NCBI RefSeq assembly: GCF_022637455.1
Contig: NZ_CP093341.1
Coordinates: forward strand, 434,001-498,000
DNA: 64,000 nucleotides
Direction: 5' to 3'
DNA from: Lysobacter sp. S4-A87
Lineage (GTDB): Bacteria; Pseudomonadota; Gammaproteobacteria; Xanthomonadales; Xanthomonadaceae
Shown: in pieces, positions 49,241 to 58,394 of the stretch
Position numbering within the stretch: position 1 is the stretch's first letter
Layout of the letters: the number at the start of each line of letters is the position of its first letter
The notes under the pieces: model-generated
Databases searched by the model: none
The model's input: only the letters and a program-made list of their open reading frames with translations
What the model was told of the DNA's origin: nothing
Position numbers and translations under genes: made by a program

Positions 49241-52200
49241 ATGGTGGAGACGTCCGCGCTGGAGACGGAGGGTGGCCTGGCCTGCCACGAGTTGCTCTGG
49301 GACGACGGCGAGCGCGGTTTCTGCCGCGTCCTTCACGCGCACGGCGATGGCACTACGCGGGAGTACATCGCAGTGGTGCCCCTGGCGGATCGGCCACATC
49401 CGTCCGTGGAGCTGGGTCTCCGGCGCGAGTATGCCCTCAGGGACCATCTCGACAGCGAGTGGGCGCTGCGGCCCAGCGTACTGGTGCGCAATCGGGGGCA
49501 CACGGCGCTGCTCCTGGATTATCAGCCGGTGGAGCCGATTGAACACCTCCTCACCGGGCAACCGATGCAGCCGCGGCAGCTCCTCACACTTGCGATATCG
49601 GTGACCAAGGCCCTGGCACACCTGCACGAACGCGGTGTCGTGCATCGTGACATCAAGCCTGCCAACGTCATGGTGGCCCGGAACGGGGAGCACGTGTTCC
49701 TGTCCGGTTTCGGTATCGCTTCGCGCCTGCCACGGGAGCGACAGACTCCCGATCCGCCCGAACTGATCGCCGGCACGCTGGCGTACATGGCGCCGGAGCA
49801 GACCGGACGCATGAACCGTTCGGTGGACTCTCGCAGCGATCTGTACGCGCTGGGTGTTCTTCTCTATCGAATGGCGACCGGCGTCTTGCCTTTCACTGCT
49901 TCGGACCCGATGGAGTGGGTGCATAGCCACATCGCGCGAACTCCGATTCCTCCGGTGCAGCGGGTTCCAGAGCTTCCGCCGCCGGTGTCCGACATCATCG
50001 TGCGCCTGCTCGCGAAGACGCCGGAGGAGCGCTACCAGACGGCGGCGGGCGTCACCCACGACCTGCAGCGCTGCCTCGCGGCGCACGACGCCGGCGCCGC
50101 TGCCGCAACCTTCGCCTTGGGCCAGCAGGATCATCCCGATCGCCTGGCGATCCCCGAGAAGCTGTACGGCCGCGAAGCGGAGACCAACGCACTGATCGCC
50201 GCGTTCAACGACGTCGTGGAAACGGGTGTGCCGACGCTGGTGCTGGTCGCCGGCTACTCGGGCATCGGAAAATCGTCAGTGGTGCACGAACTGCACAAGG
50301 TGCTCGTTCCCCCGCGCGGCCTGTTCGCCTCCGGCAAATTCGACCAGTACAAGGCCGACATCCCCTACGCCACGTTTGCGCAGGCCTTCCAGCAACTGGT
50401 CAGACCACTGCTGGGCAAGCCCGAGGACGAACTAGCGCGGTGGCGGAACGCATTCGCGCAAGCGCTGGGACCCAATGGCGTCCTGTTGCTGAACCTGGTG
50501 CCGGAACTTCGGCTGATCATCGGCGATCAGCCTCCGGTGGCGGAGCTTCCCGCACAGGAAGGGCAGCGTCGCTTCCAGGTTACCGTTCGCCGCTTCATTT
50601 CCGTCTTCGCGCGGCCGGAGCATCCACTCGCGCTGTTCCTGGATGACCTGCAATGGCTCGACTCGGCCACGCTGGACCTGCTCGGCGACCTCCTCACCGC
50701 GAGTGACGTCCGCCATGTGTTGCTGATCGGCGCGTACCGCGATAATGAGGTGACCGCGCTGCATCCGCTCGTCCGCAAGCTGGAGGAGCTCGGCCAGGCT
50801 GGCGCGAACCTGCGAACGCTGAAGCTGCCGCCGTTGAAGGCTGACGACCTGAAACAGCTGGTCGCCGAATCGCTGCACGAGGAGCCTGCGAGCGTCATGC
50901 CGCTCGCCGAACTCATCCATGGCAAGACGGGTGGCAATCCCTTCTTCGCGATCCAATTCCTGCAGGCGCTGGCGGAGGAGGGGATGCTCGCCTTCGACCG
51001 CGCAGCGGGGCAATGGTCGTGGGATCGCCAACGCACGCTCGCCAAAGGCTATAGCGACAACATCGTCGATCTGATGGTCCGCAAGCTCTCGCGGCTTGAG
51101 CCGCGAACACTTGCCGCGCTGCAGACCTTCGCCTGCCTGGGCAACGCCAGTGACGCGCGCACATTGAGCGTGGTGTGCGAAACCTCGCCGGAACGGCTCG
51201 ACGCCGACCTGTGGGAAGCGCTCAGCCAGGAACTGGTCCTCAAGCACGATGACATCTATCGCTTCGCGCACGACCGCGTGCAGGAAGCCGCGTACTCACA
51301 GGTCCCGCTGGACTCGCGCGCGGCCGCACATCTGCGCATAGCCCGGCTGCTTTCCGCGCACACGGCACTGCAGGGGCAGGACGAAGCGATCTTCGACATC
51401 GTGAACCAGTTCAATCGCGCCGGCGATCTCCTCGAATCGGCGGAAGAGTGCCGTCATGTCGCCGGACTCAACCTAAAGGCAGCGCGGCGCGCTCGCGCTT
51501 CATCTGCCTATGCATCGGCACTGAGCTACCTGCGCGCCGGTCGATTGCTCGTGGAGGACGAGGGATGGGCGGGCCACTACGAGTTGGTCTTCGCGCTCGA
51601 GTCGCTCATGGCCGAATGCGAACTGATGACCGCCGAACTGGACGCGGCGGAGAACCGACTGGCCAGTCTGGCCGATCAGGCGCGTACCCGCCATGAGTTC
51701 GCGGGGGTAACGCGCCTTCGGCTGACGCTCTATACCGCGCGTTCGCGCGGCGATCGCTGCGTGGAGGTCTTCCTGGATTACCTGCGCCGAAACGGCACCG
51801 ATTGGCCGTCGCGACCCACCCGCGAACAGGTCATGCAGGAGTACGACCTTATCTGGACGCAGCTGGCTCAACGCCAGATCGAGGACCTGATCGACCTGCC
51901 GCTCGCCAGCGACCCGGACGTTCTGGACATGTTGGACGTGTTCACTGAGATCGTGACACCGGCGTTCTTCTTCGACGAGAACCTGTCCTCACTCGTCCTG
52001 TGCCGAATGGTCAATCTGAGTCTCGAATATGGGCACTGCGACGGGTCTTGCTTCGGCTATGTTTTCTTCGCCACGTTTGCCGGACCGCGTTTTGGCAACT
52101 ACCGGGACGGTTACCGTTTCGGGCGGCTCGGTTACGACCTCGTGGAGAAGCGGGGGCTGACGCGCTATCAGGCGCGCACGTACATCGTCTTCGGCAACAT

Positions 52201-54781
52201 GGTGATGCCCTGGTTCGAACCCTTTGCCAGCGGGCGCGAGCTGATCCGGCGCGCATTCGATACGGCTTTCGGCATGGGCGACCTGACCTTCGCCGCTTAC
52301 AGTTGGGATGCGCTGATCACCAACTGCCTTGCAGCCGGCGACGAACTGGCCGGAATACAGGCCGATGCCGAGAACGGGTTGGCGTTCGCGCGCGACGCCG
52401 GTTTCGGCATGGTCGTGGATCTGTGCGCCGCTCAGGTGGGGTTGATCCGCACCTTGCGCGGACTGACGCCGACGTTCGGCTCTTTCGATGACGCCGATTA
52501 CAACGAAGCCGAAGCCGAGGCGCACCTCACGGGTAGCCCGGTTCTGGCGCTGGCGACATTCTTCTACTGGACCCGCAAGTTGCAGGGACGCTATTTCAGT
52601 GGCGACATGGACGAAGCGGTGCGCGCCTCAGACAACGCCGAGCAACTGCTTTGGACCTCGCCATCGCAGTTGGAAACGGCTGATTTCTTCTTCTATGGCG
52701 CGCTGGCGCACACCTCGAGATGGCATGCCGCGTCCGACGACCAGCGTCGGGTGCACCTCGAAACCGCATGGCGCTACCAGCAGCAGCTGGACGTCTGGAC
52801 AACATGCTCGGCCGGCAACTTCGAGAATCGTGCCGCGCTGGTCGCCGCCGAGATCGCACGTATCGAAGGGCGCATGCTCGAAGCCGAGCACTTGTACGAG
52901 ACGGCGATACGTTCTGCGCGCGATAGCGGGTATGTGCACAACGAGGCCGTCGCCAATGAGTGTGCCGGCCGCTTCTTCCTGGCGCGCGGAATGGACAGGG
53001 CGGCGCGGGCCTACTTCGGCGAGGCGCGTGACAGGTATCGACGTTGGGGGGCGGACGGCAAGGTGCGTCAGCTTTCTGTGCAGCACCCTCATCTGGAACA
53101 TTCCCTGGTCCAGAACGATGCCAACCGAACCCTGCTGGCTTCGGTAGAGCACCTTGAGCTGGCGACGGTGATTCGCGTCTCGCAGGCGATTTCATCCGAA
53201 GTCGAGATCGACCGGTTGATCGACACCATCATGCACCTGGCGATCGAACACGCAGGCGCCGATCGCGGCGTGCTGGTACTTCCGCACGGGCAGGACTACC
53301 ACATCGAAGCGGAAGCGACCACGGGCGACCACATACTGGACGTCACGCTGGCATCCGCAGCGGTCACGGCCGACAGGCTGCCGTTGTCGGTGTTTCAGCT
53401 CGTCGTCCGCACGCAGGAGACATTGCTTCTCGATGATGCCTCGCGAGATGCTTCGTTCTCCTCCGACCCCTACCTGGCTGGGCACGCCGCGCGATCGATG
53501 CTTTGCCTGCCGCTGCTGAAGCAGGCGCGCCTGATCGGTGTGCTGTACCTCGAGAACAGCCTCGCCGGCAACGTCTTCACGCCCGCTCGGCTGGCGGTGC
53601 TGAAGCTGCTGGCCTCCGAAGCGGCGATCTCGCTGGAGAACACTCGGCTGTACAGCGAGTTGCAAATGCGCGAGGCGAGGGTGCGGCGGCTGTTCAACGC
53701 CAACATCATCGGCATCTTCACATGGCACCTGGACGGCCGGATCCTGGACGGCAACGATGCCTTCCTCAAGATCGTCGGCTACGACAGCCATGAACTGGCG
53801 GCCGGCCGCATGCAGTGGAAGGCGCTGCTGCCACCAGAATGGAGCGCGGACGACGACAGCATCATGAAGGCGATGCTGGAAAGCGGCGTGGCGCCACCGT
53901 TCGAGGGCGCGTACATGCGTAAGGACGGTAGTCGCGTGCCGGTACTGATCGGCGCAGCGCTTTTCGAAGGCACGCCATCGGAAGGAGTGTCATTCGTTCT
54001 CGACTTGTCAGACCGCGTCGCCGCGGAGGCCGCTGCCAGCGACAGTCTGCGTCGCTATCACGACGTGCAGCTGCGTCTGGCGGACGCCAACCGGGTGGCG
54101 AGCATCGGCCAGTTGTCGGCGTCGATCGCGCACGAGCTCAACCAGCCCCTGGCCGGAATCATGACCAATGCCTCAACCTGCCTGCGCATGCTGGCGGCAG
54201 ATCCTCCTGCCGTGGACGGTGCAATCGACACGGCGCGACGCACGATCCGCGATGCCAACAGGGCGTCGGAAGTCATCATGCGATTGCGATCGCTGTTCGC
54301 GCGAAAGGAGACCACCGTCGAACAAGTCGATCTCAACGAAGCGGCGGAGGAGGTGGTGGCGCTCGCCTCCAACGCGCTCGTGCGCAGCCGGGTCAGCCTG
54401 CGAACCGAATTTGACAAGCATCTGCCGCAGGTAACTGGCGATCGCGTGCAACTCCAGCAGGTGGTCCTCAATCTGCTGATCAACGCCTCCGACGCGATGC
54501 GAACGCTGGAGCCGGGGCGCCCAAGGCAACTGGTGATCCGAACCCAAAGCGACGTCGGGGACGGCGTGCGCCTAAGCGTGTGGGACTCTGGCCCGGGCCT
54601 GGATCCGCAGAAGCTGGAGAAGTACTTCGACGCGTTCTTCACCACCAAGGATGACGGCATGGGGGTGGGACTTTCGGTCAGCCGGAGCATCATCGAAAGT
54701 CACCACGGTCGTCTGTGGGCGGAGCCGAACGAGTCCGGCGGCGCCACGTTCTCATTCGCCATCCCATGCGTACCGGAGTGA
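49241..54781 (+). CDS. Giant Ser/Thr-kinase-like / STAND / GAF / PAS / histidine kinase
   Basis: The 1846-residue protein has five modules. A protein-kinase-like domain (about 15-285) has HRDIKPANV (134-142) but LSGFGIAS where DFG is expected and no clear VAIK lysine, so it looks like a pseudokinase. A STAND/AAA_16 ATPase has GYSGIGKSS (about 337) and LFLDDLQWLD (about 465). Helical repeats follow, then GAF (about 1305-1470) and PAS (about 1480-1590). The histidine kinase has ASIAHELNQPLAG (His about 1630), NLLINASDAM and GMGVGLSVSRSI. Such proteins are predicted cytosolic multi-input sensors. ATG 49241 with CCGGAGG is the start. Likely partners are the two regulators at 47352 and 48052. Confidence 0.9.
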   Translation: MVETSALETEGGLACHELLWDDGERGFCRVLHAHGDGTTREYIAVVPLADRPHPSVELGLRREYALRDHLDSEWALRPSVLVRNRGHTALLLDYQPVEPIEHLLTGQPMQPRQLLTLAISVTKALAHLHERGVVHRDIKPANVMVARNGEHVFLSGFGIASRLPRERQTPDPPELIAGTLAYMAPEQTGRMNRSVDSRSDLYALGVLLYRMATGVLPFTASDPMEWVHSHIARTPIPPVQRVPELPPPVSDIIVRLLAKTPEERYQTAAGVTHDLQRCLAAHDAGAAAATFALGQQDHPDRLAIPEKLYGREAETNALIAAFNDVVETGVPTLVLVAGYSGIGKSSVVHELHKVLVPPRGLFASGKFDQYKADIPYATFAQAFQQLVRPLLGKPEDELARWRNAFAQALGPNGVLLLNLVPELRLIIGDQPPVAELPAQEGQRRFQVTVRRFISVFARPEHPLALFLDDLQWLDSATLDLLGDLLTASDVRHVLLIGAYRDNEVTALHPLVRKLEELGQAGANLRTLKLPPLKADDLKQLVAESLHEEPASVMPLAELIHGKTGGNPFFAIQFLQALAEEGMLAFDRAAGQWSWDRQRTLAKGYSDNIVDLMVRKLSRLEPRTLAALQTFACLGNASDARTLSVVCETSPERLDADLWEALSQELVLKHDDIYRFAHDRVQEAAYSQVPLDSRAAAHLRIARLLSAHTALQGQDEAIFDIVNQFNRAGDLLESAEECRHVAGLNLKAARRARASSAYASALSYLRAGRLLVEDEGWAGHYELVFALESLMAECELMTAELDAAENRLASLADQARTRHEFAGVTRLRLTLYTARSRGDRCVEVFLDYLRRNGTDWPSRPTREQVMQEYDLIWTQLAQRQIEDLIDLPLASDPDVLDMLDVFTEIVTPAFFFDENLSSLVLCRMVNLSLEYGHCDGSCFGYVFFATFAGPRFGNYRDGYRFGRLGYDLVEKRGLTRYQARTYIVFGNMVMPWFEPFASGRELIRRAFDTAFGMGDLTFAAYSWDALITNCLAAGDELAGIQADAENGLAFARDAGFGMVVDLCAAQVGLIRTLRGLTPTFGSFDDADYNEAEAEAHLTGSPVLALATFFYWTRKLQGRYFSGDMDEAVRASDNAEQLLWTSPSQLETADFFFYGALAHTSRWHAASDDQRRVHLETAWRYQQQLDVWTTCSAGNFENRAALVAAEIARIEGRMLEAEHLYETAIRSARDSGYVHNEAVANECAGRFFLARGMDRAARAYFGEARDRYRRWGADGKVRQLSVQHPHLEHSLVQNDANRTLLASVEHLELATVIRVSQAISSEVEIDRLIDTIMHLAIEHAGADRGVLVLPHGQDYHIEAEATTGDHILDVTLASAAVTADRLPLSVFQLVVRTQETLLLDDASRDASFSSDPYLAGHAARSMLCLPLLKQARLIGVLYLENSLAGNVFTPARLAVLKLLASEAAISLENTRLYSELQMREARVRRLFNANIIGIFTWHLDGRILDGNDAFLKIVGYDSHELAAGRMQWKALLPPEWSADDDSIMKAMLESGVAPPFEGAYMRKDGSRVPVLIGAALFEGTPSEGVSFVLDLSDRVAAEAAASDSLRRYHDVQLRLADANRVASIGQLSASIAHELNQPLAGIMTNASTCLRMLAADPPAVDGAIDTARRTIRDANRASEVIMRLRSLFARKETTVEQVDLNEAAEEVVALASNALVRSRVSLRTEFDKHLPQVTGDRVQLQQVVLNLLINASDAMRTLEPGRPRQLVIRTQSDVGDGVRLSVWDSGPGLDPQKLEKYFDAFFTTKDDGMGVGLSVSRSIIESHHGRLWAEPNESGGATFSFAIPCVPE

Positions 54782-54810
54782 TCCGATGACCGCGGCTATC
54801 GATTAGCCCT

Positions 54811-55434
54811 TCAGTCGGGTAGCGCGCCCAGCAGCTCGGCGGTGCTGACGATCGCATGGGCATAGGTGGGACCGTTGAGTTCGTGCGCGGCATGCATCAG
54901 CTCTTGCGAGTAGGCGGCTGTGGCGTCGCGAACCAGCGTTACGTGGTAGCCCAGCTCCATGGCGAAGCGCCCGGTCGACTCGATGCACGAATTGGCAAGC
55001 AGCCCGACGATTACAACATGGCTGATGCCATGCTGCTTCAGTCGCATGTCGAGATCGGTGTTGGCAAAGCCGCTTTGGCCCCAATGCTGTTGGACGACCA
55101 CGTCGCCGTCCTTCGGCACGAAGTCAGGATGGAACTCGCCACCCCAGGTACCCTTCGCAAAGCTATGCCGCTTCATGATTGCTTGCTGGGTCGGGTTGAT
55201 ATGCTTCCATCCTTCGTAGTCGCCAGCCTCCCACTGATGGTGCGGGACGATAAAGATACGGATGGCGGCAGCGCGGGCTGCGGCGTGGATTGAACGGAGA
55301 TTGTCCAACAGGCCGACTGCCTCGGCCACGTCCTTGAGGCGTGGCCAGGCGATACCACCGTCGGACAGGAAATCGTTGTAGGGATCCACGAGCAGCAGCG
55401 CCGTCGTGTCGCTTTGATAGTGACCTTCGGACAT
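54811..55434 (-). CDS. Isochorismatase-family cysteine hydrolase
   Basis: The 207-residue protein has TALLLVDPYNDFLSDGG (catalytic Asp), HWGQSGFANTDLDMRLKQHG (usual Lys region) and VIVGLLANSCIESTGRFAME with the nucleophilic Cys, then LGYHVTLVRDATAAYSQE. Family members hydrolyse amides or vinyl ethers such as nicotinamide, carbamoyl sarcosine and isochorismate; the substrate is unknown. It lies 35 bp downstream of the SRPBCC coding region on the same strand and probably shares its promoter with the shared motif at 56063. Confidence 0.9.
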   Translation of the reverse strand: MSEGHYQSDTTALLLVDPYNDFLSDGGIAWPRLKDVAEAVGLLDNLRSIHAAARAAAIRIFIVPHHQWEAGDYEGWKHINPTQQAIMKRHSFAKGTWGGEFHPDFVPKDGDVVVQQHWGQSGFANTDLDMRLKQHGISHVVIVGLLANSCIESTGRFAMELGYHVTLVRDATAAYSQELMHAAHELNGPTYAHAIVSTAELLGALPD

Positions 55435-55469
55435 GATTCACTCCACGGTCGAAGAGGGCGTCGCGGCGA

Positions 55470-56006
55470 TCAGCCCTGGCGAGCTGCACGCAACGCGTAG
55501 CGCTCGATGCTGGCGGCGAAGAACGGCGTTTCCTGTTTGTTGTGCGCGGTACTGATGGGCTTTCTCTGGTCCCGGAACAACTCGAACGGAATACCCTGGC
55601 GCGCGAGGTAATCCAGGAATCCTTCTGTCGCCCGGCTGCGCACGTGGTTGGTGAACGTGCAGCGCCCCGCATCGAGCGGCTCCACGCTAAGTTCCCACAT
55701 CACCAGGATGGTTGTCCGGCCCGACGGCGTGAAGAGGTCCGACACCGAGTCGAGCACCAGGCGGTGCGGCTCGGCAATCTGCTCTACGTAGTGCTGCACC
55801 ATCGGGACGCCGCCGAGCACCTCGACGTTGATCGACATCCGGCGTCCATCCTCGGACGTCGTCGCGCCGGCGGCAAAATGCGCTGGCGAGCAGCCCTGGT
55901 ATTCCTTGTCGGGGAGACTGAAGCACCAGGAGGGGATGTCGATCTTCTCGATGGGTGCGTTGATGATAGCTGTGAAGCTCGAGTCCACGATGACATGCTC
56001 TTCCAT
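55470..56006 (-). CDS. SRPBCC-like protein (separate start inside the read-through frame)
   Basis: Beginning at ATG 56004-56006, preceded by AAGGTGATCCAG, 178 residues read MEEHVIVDSSFTAIINAPIE, then CFSLPDKEYQGCSPAHFAAG, VEVLGGVPMVQHYVEQIAEP and CTFTNHVRSRATEGFLDYLA. The pattern suggests an SRPBCC/START-like ligand-binding or polyketide-cyclase-like fold; recognition is moderate. The shared regulatory motif ends 56 bp upstream of this ATG, the same spacing as at the DUF6130 gene, so this start is probably used. Confidence 0.6.
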   Translation of the reverse strand: MEEHVIVDSSFTAIINAPIEKIDIPSWCFSLPDKEYQGCSPAHFAAGATTSEDGRRMSINVEVLGGVPMVQHYVEQIAEPHRLVLDSVSDLFTPSGRTTILVMWELSVEPLDAGRCTFTNHVRSRATEGFLDYLARQGIPFELFRDQRKPISTAHNKQETPFFAASIERYALRAARQG

Positions 56007-57155
56007 CTGGATCACCTTGCGGGGAAGTTGGGGGCAACTCGACGCTACGCCCGCGCCCTGATCTTGCAAATCGTACGAAGGTGTCGATTGCGGCCCATTT
56101 GCTACAAATTCCTTGGCCTTATCGAGACGCGTCGCCGCGAACGAGTTCAGGGCGGCCTGTGTGAGATAGATGCATAGCAGCATCGTGGTCACCGCGATCG
56201 CAACCGAGACGAAACGGTAGAGCGAGATGCCGTAAAGGTCGGCACTGGGAACCAGTTGCCCGATGAGCACCGCGACAGCCGTGGCAGCGCTAAGTCCAAC
56301 CGCAGGCCCTGCATCCTCGCGGACGTGCCACGTTGCGAACCACGTGACCCCGGCTGCGTACAGTGTGAGCAGGAGCGGTACGTGTGAGGCATGGGTGTAC
56401 AGCACGACCTGCAGCGTCAGTGCGTACAGTGATCCAAGCAGCGTCCCAATCACCCGCGTGCACGCGGCCCAGCGTCCGCCCGATAGCGTCATGGGGAACA
56501 ACACCAGCACACTCGCCGCCTGCGCCGACAGTGAATCCCGCAGGTCCAGCAACTGGAAGGCCACGTAGGACACGGTGGCGCAGATCGCACCGAGCAGCAT
56601 CTGGTGGTGGACGATGGCGGGGGGCTTCGCCCGGGGCTCAGGCGTTGACGAACGCCTCTCAGGCAACACGGCATGGGTGAAACCGGAGACCACGACAGCC
56701 AACACGGTTGCAATGAACTGCGCGGTGTAGAGGTCGTCCGGTGCGACCTGCGGATAGCTCGCCAAGTGCGCAAGCACCGAGGTGGACAGTATCGCCAATG
56801 CGTGGAACAGGACCCACCGTTCTAGAGCCATCATGCGGAAGCAGTGCGCTGCGAAGGCAAAGAACGCAAGAACGGCCAGCAATGGGGCGACGTCCGACAG
56901 GATGATCAGCACTTGTGCGACGAGGATGCTAACCGCGCTGCTGCCGACGAACTGCAGCACGACCCCAAGATTAAGCGGTCGCACCAAACCGACCAGGACG
57001 ATCGGATAGAAGGCGAAGAAGGCGCCGTACGGCCATCCCATCAGTTTTGCCGTCGCCAGACCCAACACGCTGGCGATTGCGATGCGCCGCGCGTGACGCC
57101 AGCTGTCCTCGGTGAGCGCCGTGCGTGAGGGTAGGTGGGCTGCGTCAATAGACAT
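55470..57155 (-). CDS. DUF2955/FUSC-type exporter reading through into an SRPBCC-like domain
   Basis: One frame of 561 residues. Residues 1-about 350 are a DUF2955/aromatic-acid-exporter-like membrane protein (two helix bundles: ASVLGLATAKLMGWPYGAFF, LLAVLAFFAFAAHCFRMMAL, ATVSYVAFQLLDLRDSLSAQ, LLLTLYAAGVTWFATWHV). Residues 384-561 are a soluble SRPBCC-like domain. The join (about 352-383) reads like translated intergenic DNA and contains a copy of the shared promoter motif and a ribosome site. So the exporter's own stop was probably lost, or a natural fusion exists. ATG 57155 overlaps the HlyD stop by 11 bp; HlyD-DUF2955 pairs form efflux systems. Confidence 0.75.
   Translation of the reverse strand: MSIDAAHLPSRTALTEDSWRHARRIAIASVLGLATAKLMGWPYGAFFAFYPIVLVGLVRPLNLGVVLQFVGSSAVSILVAQVLIILSDVAPLLAVLAFFAFAAHCFRMMALERWVLFHALAILSTSVLAHLASYPQVAPDDLYTAQFIATVLAVVVSGFTHAVLPERRSSTPEPRAKPPAIVHHQMLLGAICATVSYVAFQLLDLRDSLSAQAASVLVLFPMTLSGGRWAACTRVIGTLLGSLYALTLQVVLYTHASHVPLLLTLYAAGVTWFATWHVREDAGPAVGLSAATAVAVLIGQLVPSADLYGISLYRFVSVAIAVTTMLLCIYLTQAALNSFAATRLDKAKEFVANGPQSTPSYDLQDQGAGVASSCPQLPRKVIQMEEHVIVDSSFTAIINAPIEKIDIPSWCFSLPDKEYQGCSPAHFAAGATTSEDGRRMSINVEVLGGVPMVQHYVEQIAEPHRLVLDSVSDLFTPSGRTTILVMWELSVEPLDAGRCTFTNHVRSRATEGFLDYLARQGIPFELFRDQRKPISTAHNKQETPFFAASIERYALRAARQG
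56063..56086 (-). promoter_or_regulatory. Shared motif before the SRPBCC start
   Basis: On the minus strand CGACACCTTCGTACGATTTG begins at 56086 and ends 56 bp before the ATG at 56006. Its first 14 bases are identical to the site in front of HlyD (CGACACCTTCGTAT) except the last. Its presence inside a nominally coding stretch argues that this stretch is, or was, intergenic. Confidence 0.6.
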
Positions 57156-58206
57156 AGTGGAGCAGGCTGATCACGCGGATCTGCAAGTGGCCGAACCAGC
57201 CCGACACGCCATGCTCGCGTGGATGCAACTGCACGGTCGCACGCGCTCCGGTCATGAGTGGCCTCGGCGGTGCTTCGAGCAGGCGTAGATTGACGCGCAC
57301 GCGCTCGGCGTCGCGGACCCAACGATCGCTCTGCTCCGGTGCCGCGAGCCTGCCGTCGGGGTCGATCTGACCGTTGGCAACGCCCGCGTCCAGAGAGGCA
57401 ACTTCCGCCTGGAAGAGGCGGCCGGGCAGGGCGTCGAAGGCGACCTCCGCGCGCGTCCCCCGCTCGACGTGGAGCAACGCCTTCTCGCGGAAGTCGGCAA
57501 ACAGACTGGGGGCCGTGCTGACCAGGGCCAGCTTTGGCTCCCCTGCCTGTGCGTAGGCACCGGCCTCCAGACGCAGATTGCTGACGATGCCCGCCTCCAG
57601 GGCGGTCACCTGCGAGCGATCCAGGTCGAGGCGGGCGCGGTCGAGTGCGTTACGTGCGCGCCGCAACCGCAGGCTGTGATCTCCCGGTTCGCCACGTTGC
57701 ACCCGCGCCGCGGCGAGGCTTGCGAGCGATGCATGCACTTGCGCAGCGGCGACGTCGCGCCGCGCGCGTGCAGCGTCCAGGGCGGCGTGTGAAACATACT
57801 GCTGACGTTCCAGTTCATCGAAGCGACGCAGATCGCGGTCAGCGTCCTGCAGTTGCGTTTCCGCCCGTGCCAGTTCCGCTATCGCGGCGGCGATGACGGC
57901 ATCGAACTGGGCGTTGTCCTGGGTTGCCTGTTCAACTTCGAGCTGGGCCTGTTCGACCAGCACGAGGTAGTGGTCCGGATCGACGCGGAACAACAGGTCG
58001 CCCCGTTGCACGCGCTGGTTGTTGACGACGCATACGTCGATGACGCGGCCACTGACCTCCGGAGCAACGCGGGTTACCCGATAGGTCAGCCGCGCGTCCG
58101 GCGACACCGGCATGTGGGTGTCCGCCGCCACGTAGTAGGCAAAGAATGCCGCCGACAGTGCCAGCGAGGTCAACATCCACGCACGGAAGCGGGCATCGGG
58201 ACTCAT
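57145..58206 (-). CDS. HlyD/EmrA-type membrane fusion protein
   Basis: The 353-residue protein has one N-terminal transmembrane segment (AWMLTSLALSAAFFAYYVAA), a biotinyl-lipoyl-like half (VTRVAPEVSGRVIDVCVVNN and VQRGDLLFRVDPDHYLVLVE), a coiled-coil hairpin (about 80-190) and the returning barrel (VTALEAGIVSNLRLEAGAYA). It couples inner-membrane exporters to the outer membrane. It overlaps the DUF2955 gene, so both form an efflux unit. The shared motif lies 59 bp upstream of ATG 58206. Confidence 0.9.
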   Translation of the reverse strand: MSPDARFRAWMLTSLALSAAFFAYYVAADTHMPVSPDARLTYRVTRVAPEVSGRVIDVCVVNNQRVQRGDLLFRVDPDHYLVLVEQAQLEVEQATQDNAQFDAVIAAAIAELARAETQLQDADRDLRRFDELERQQYVSHAALDAARARRDVAAAQVHASLASLAAARVQRGEPGDHSLRLRRARNALDRARLDLDRSQVTALEAGIVSNLRLEAGAYAQAGEPKLALVSTAPSLFADFREKALLHVERGTRAEVAFDALPGRLFQAEVASLDAGVANGQIDPDGRLAAPEQSDRWVRDAERVRVNLRLLEAPPRPLMTGARATVQLHPREHGVSGWFGHLQIRVISLLHYVY

Positions 58207-58265
58207 GAGGACGGTCTACTGGCGCCGGGCTTCGGGAGCAACGACAACGCTACCCGCATCCATTG

Positions 58266-58291
58266 GCCACAACCATGATACGAAGGTGTCG
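58266..58291 (-). promoter_or_regulatory. Shared motif before HlyD
   Basis: The minus strand reads CGACACCTTCGTATCATGG from 58291, ending 59 bp before the HlyD start. A weaker plus-strand look-alike (CGACACCGCACGTACAG, 58333-58349) lies 45 bp before the YdeP-type gene. Confidence 0.6.
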
Positions 58292-58394
58292 GCGCGTCCG
58301 GCCCATCGCGGGAGTACCATCGTCGTGCCGCTCGACACCGCACGTACAGGGCTGGTGCGCAGTGCTCCACCATCGTGCAGACACGAGGTGCGCC

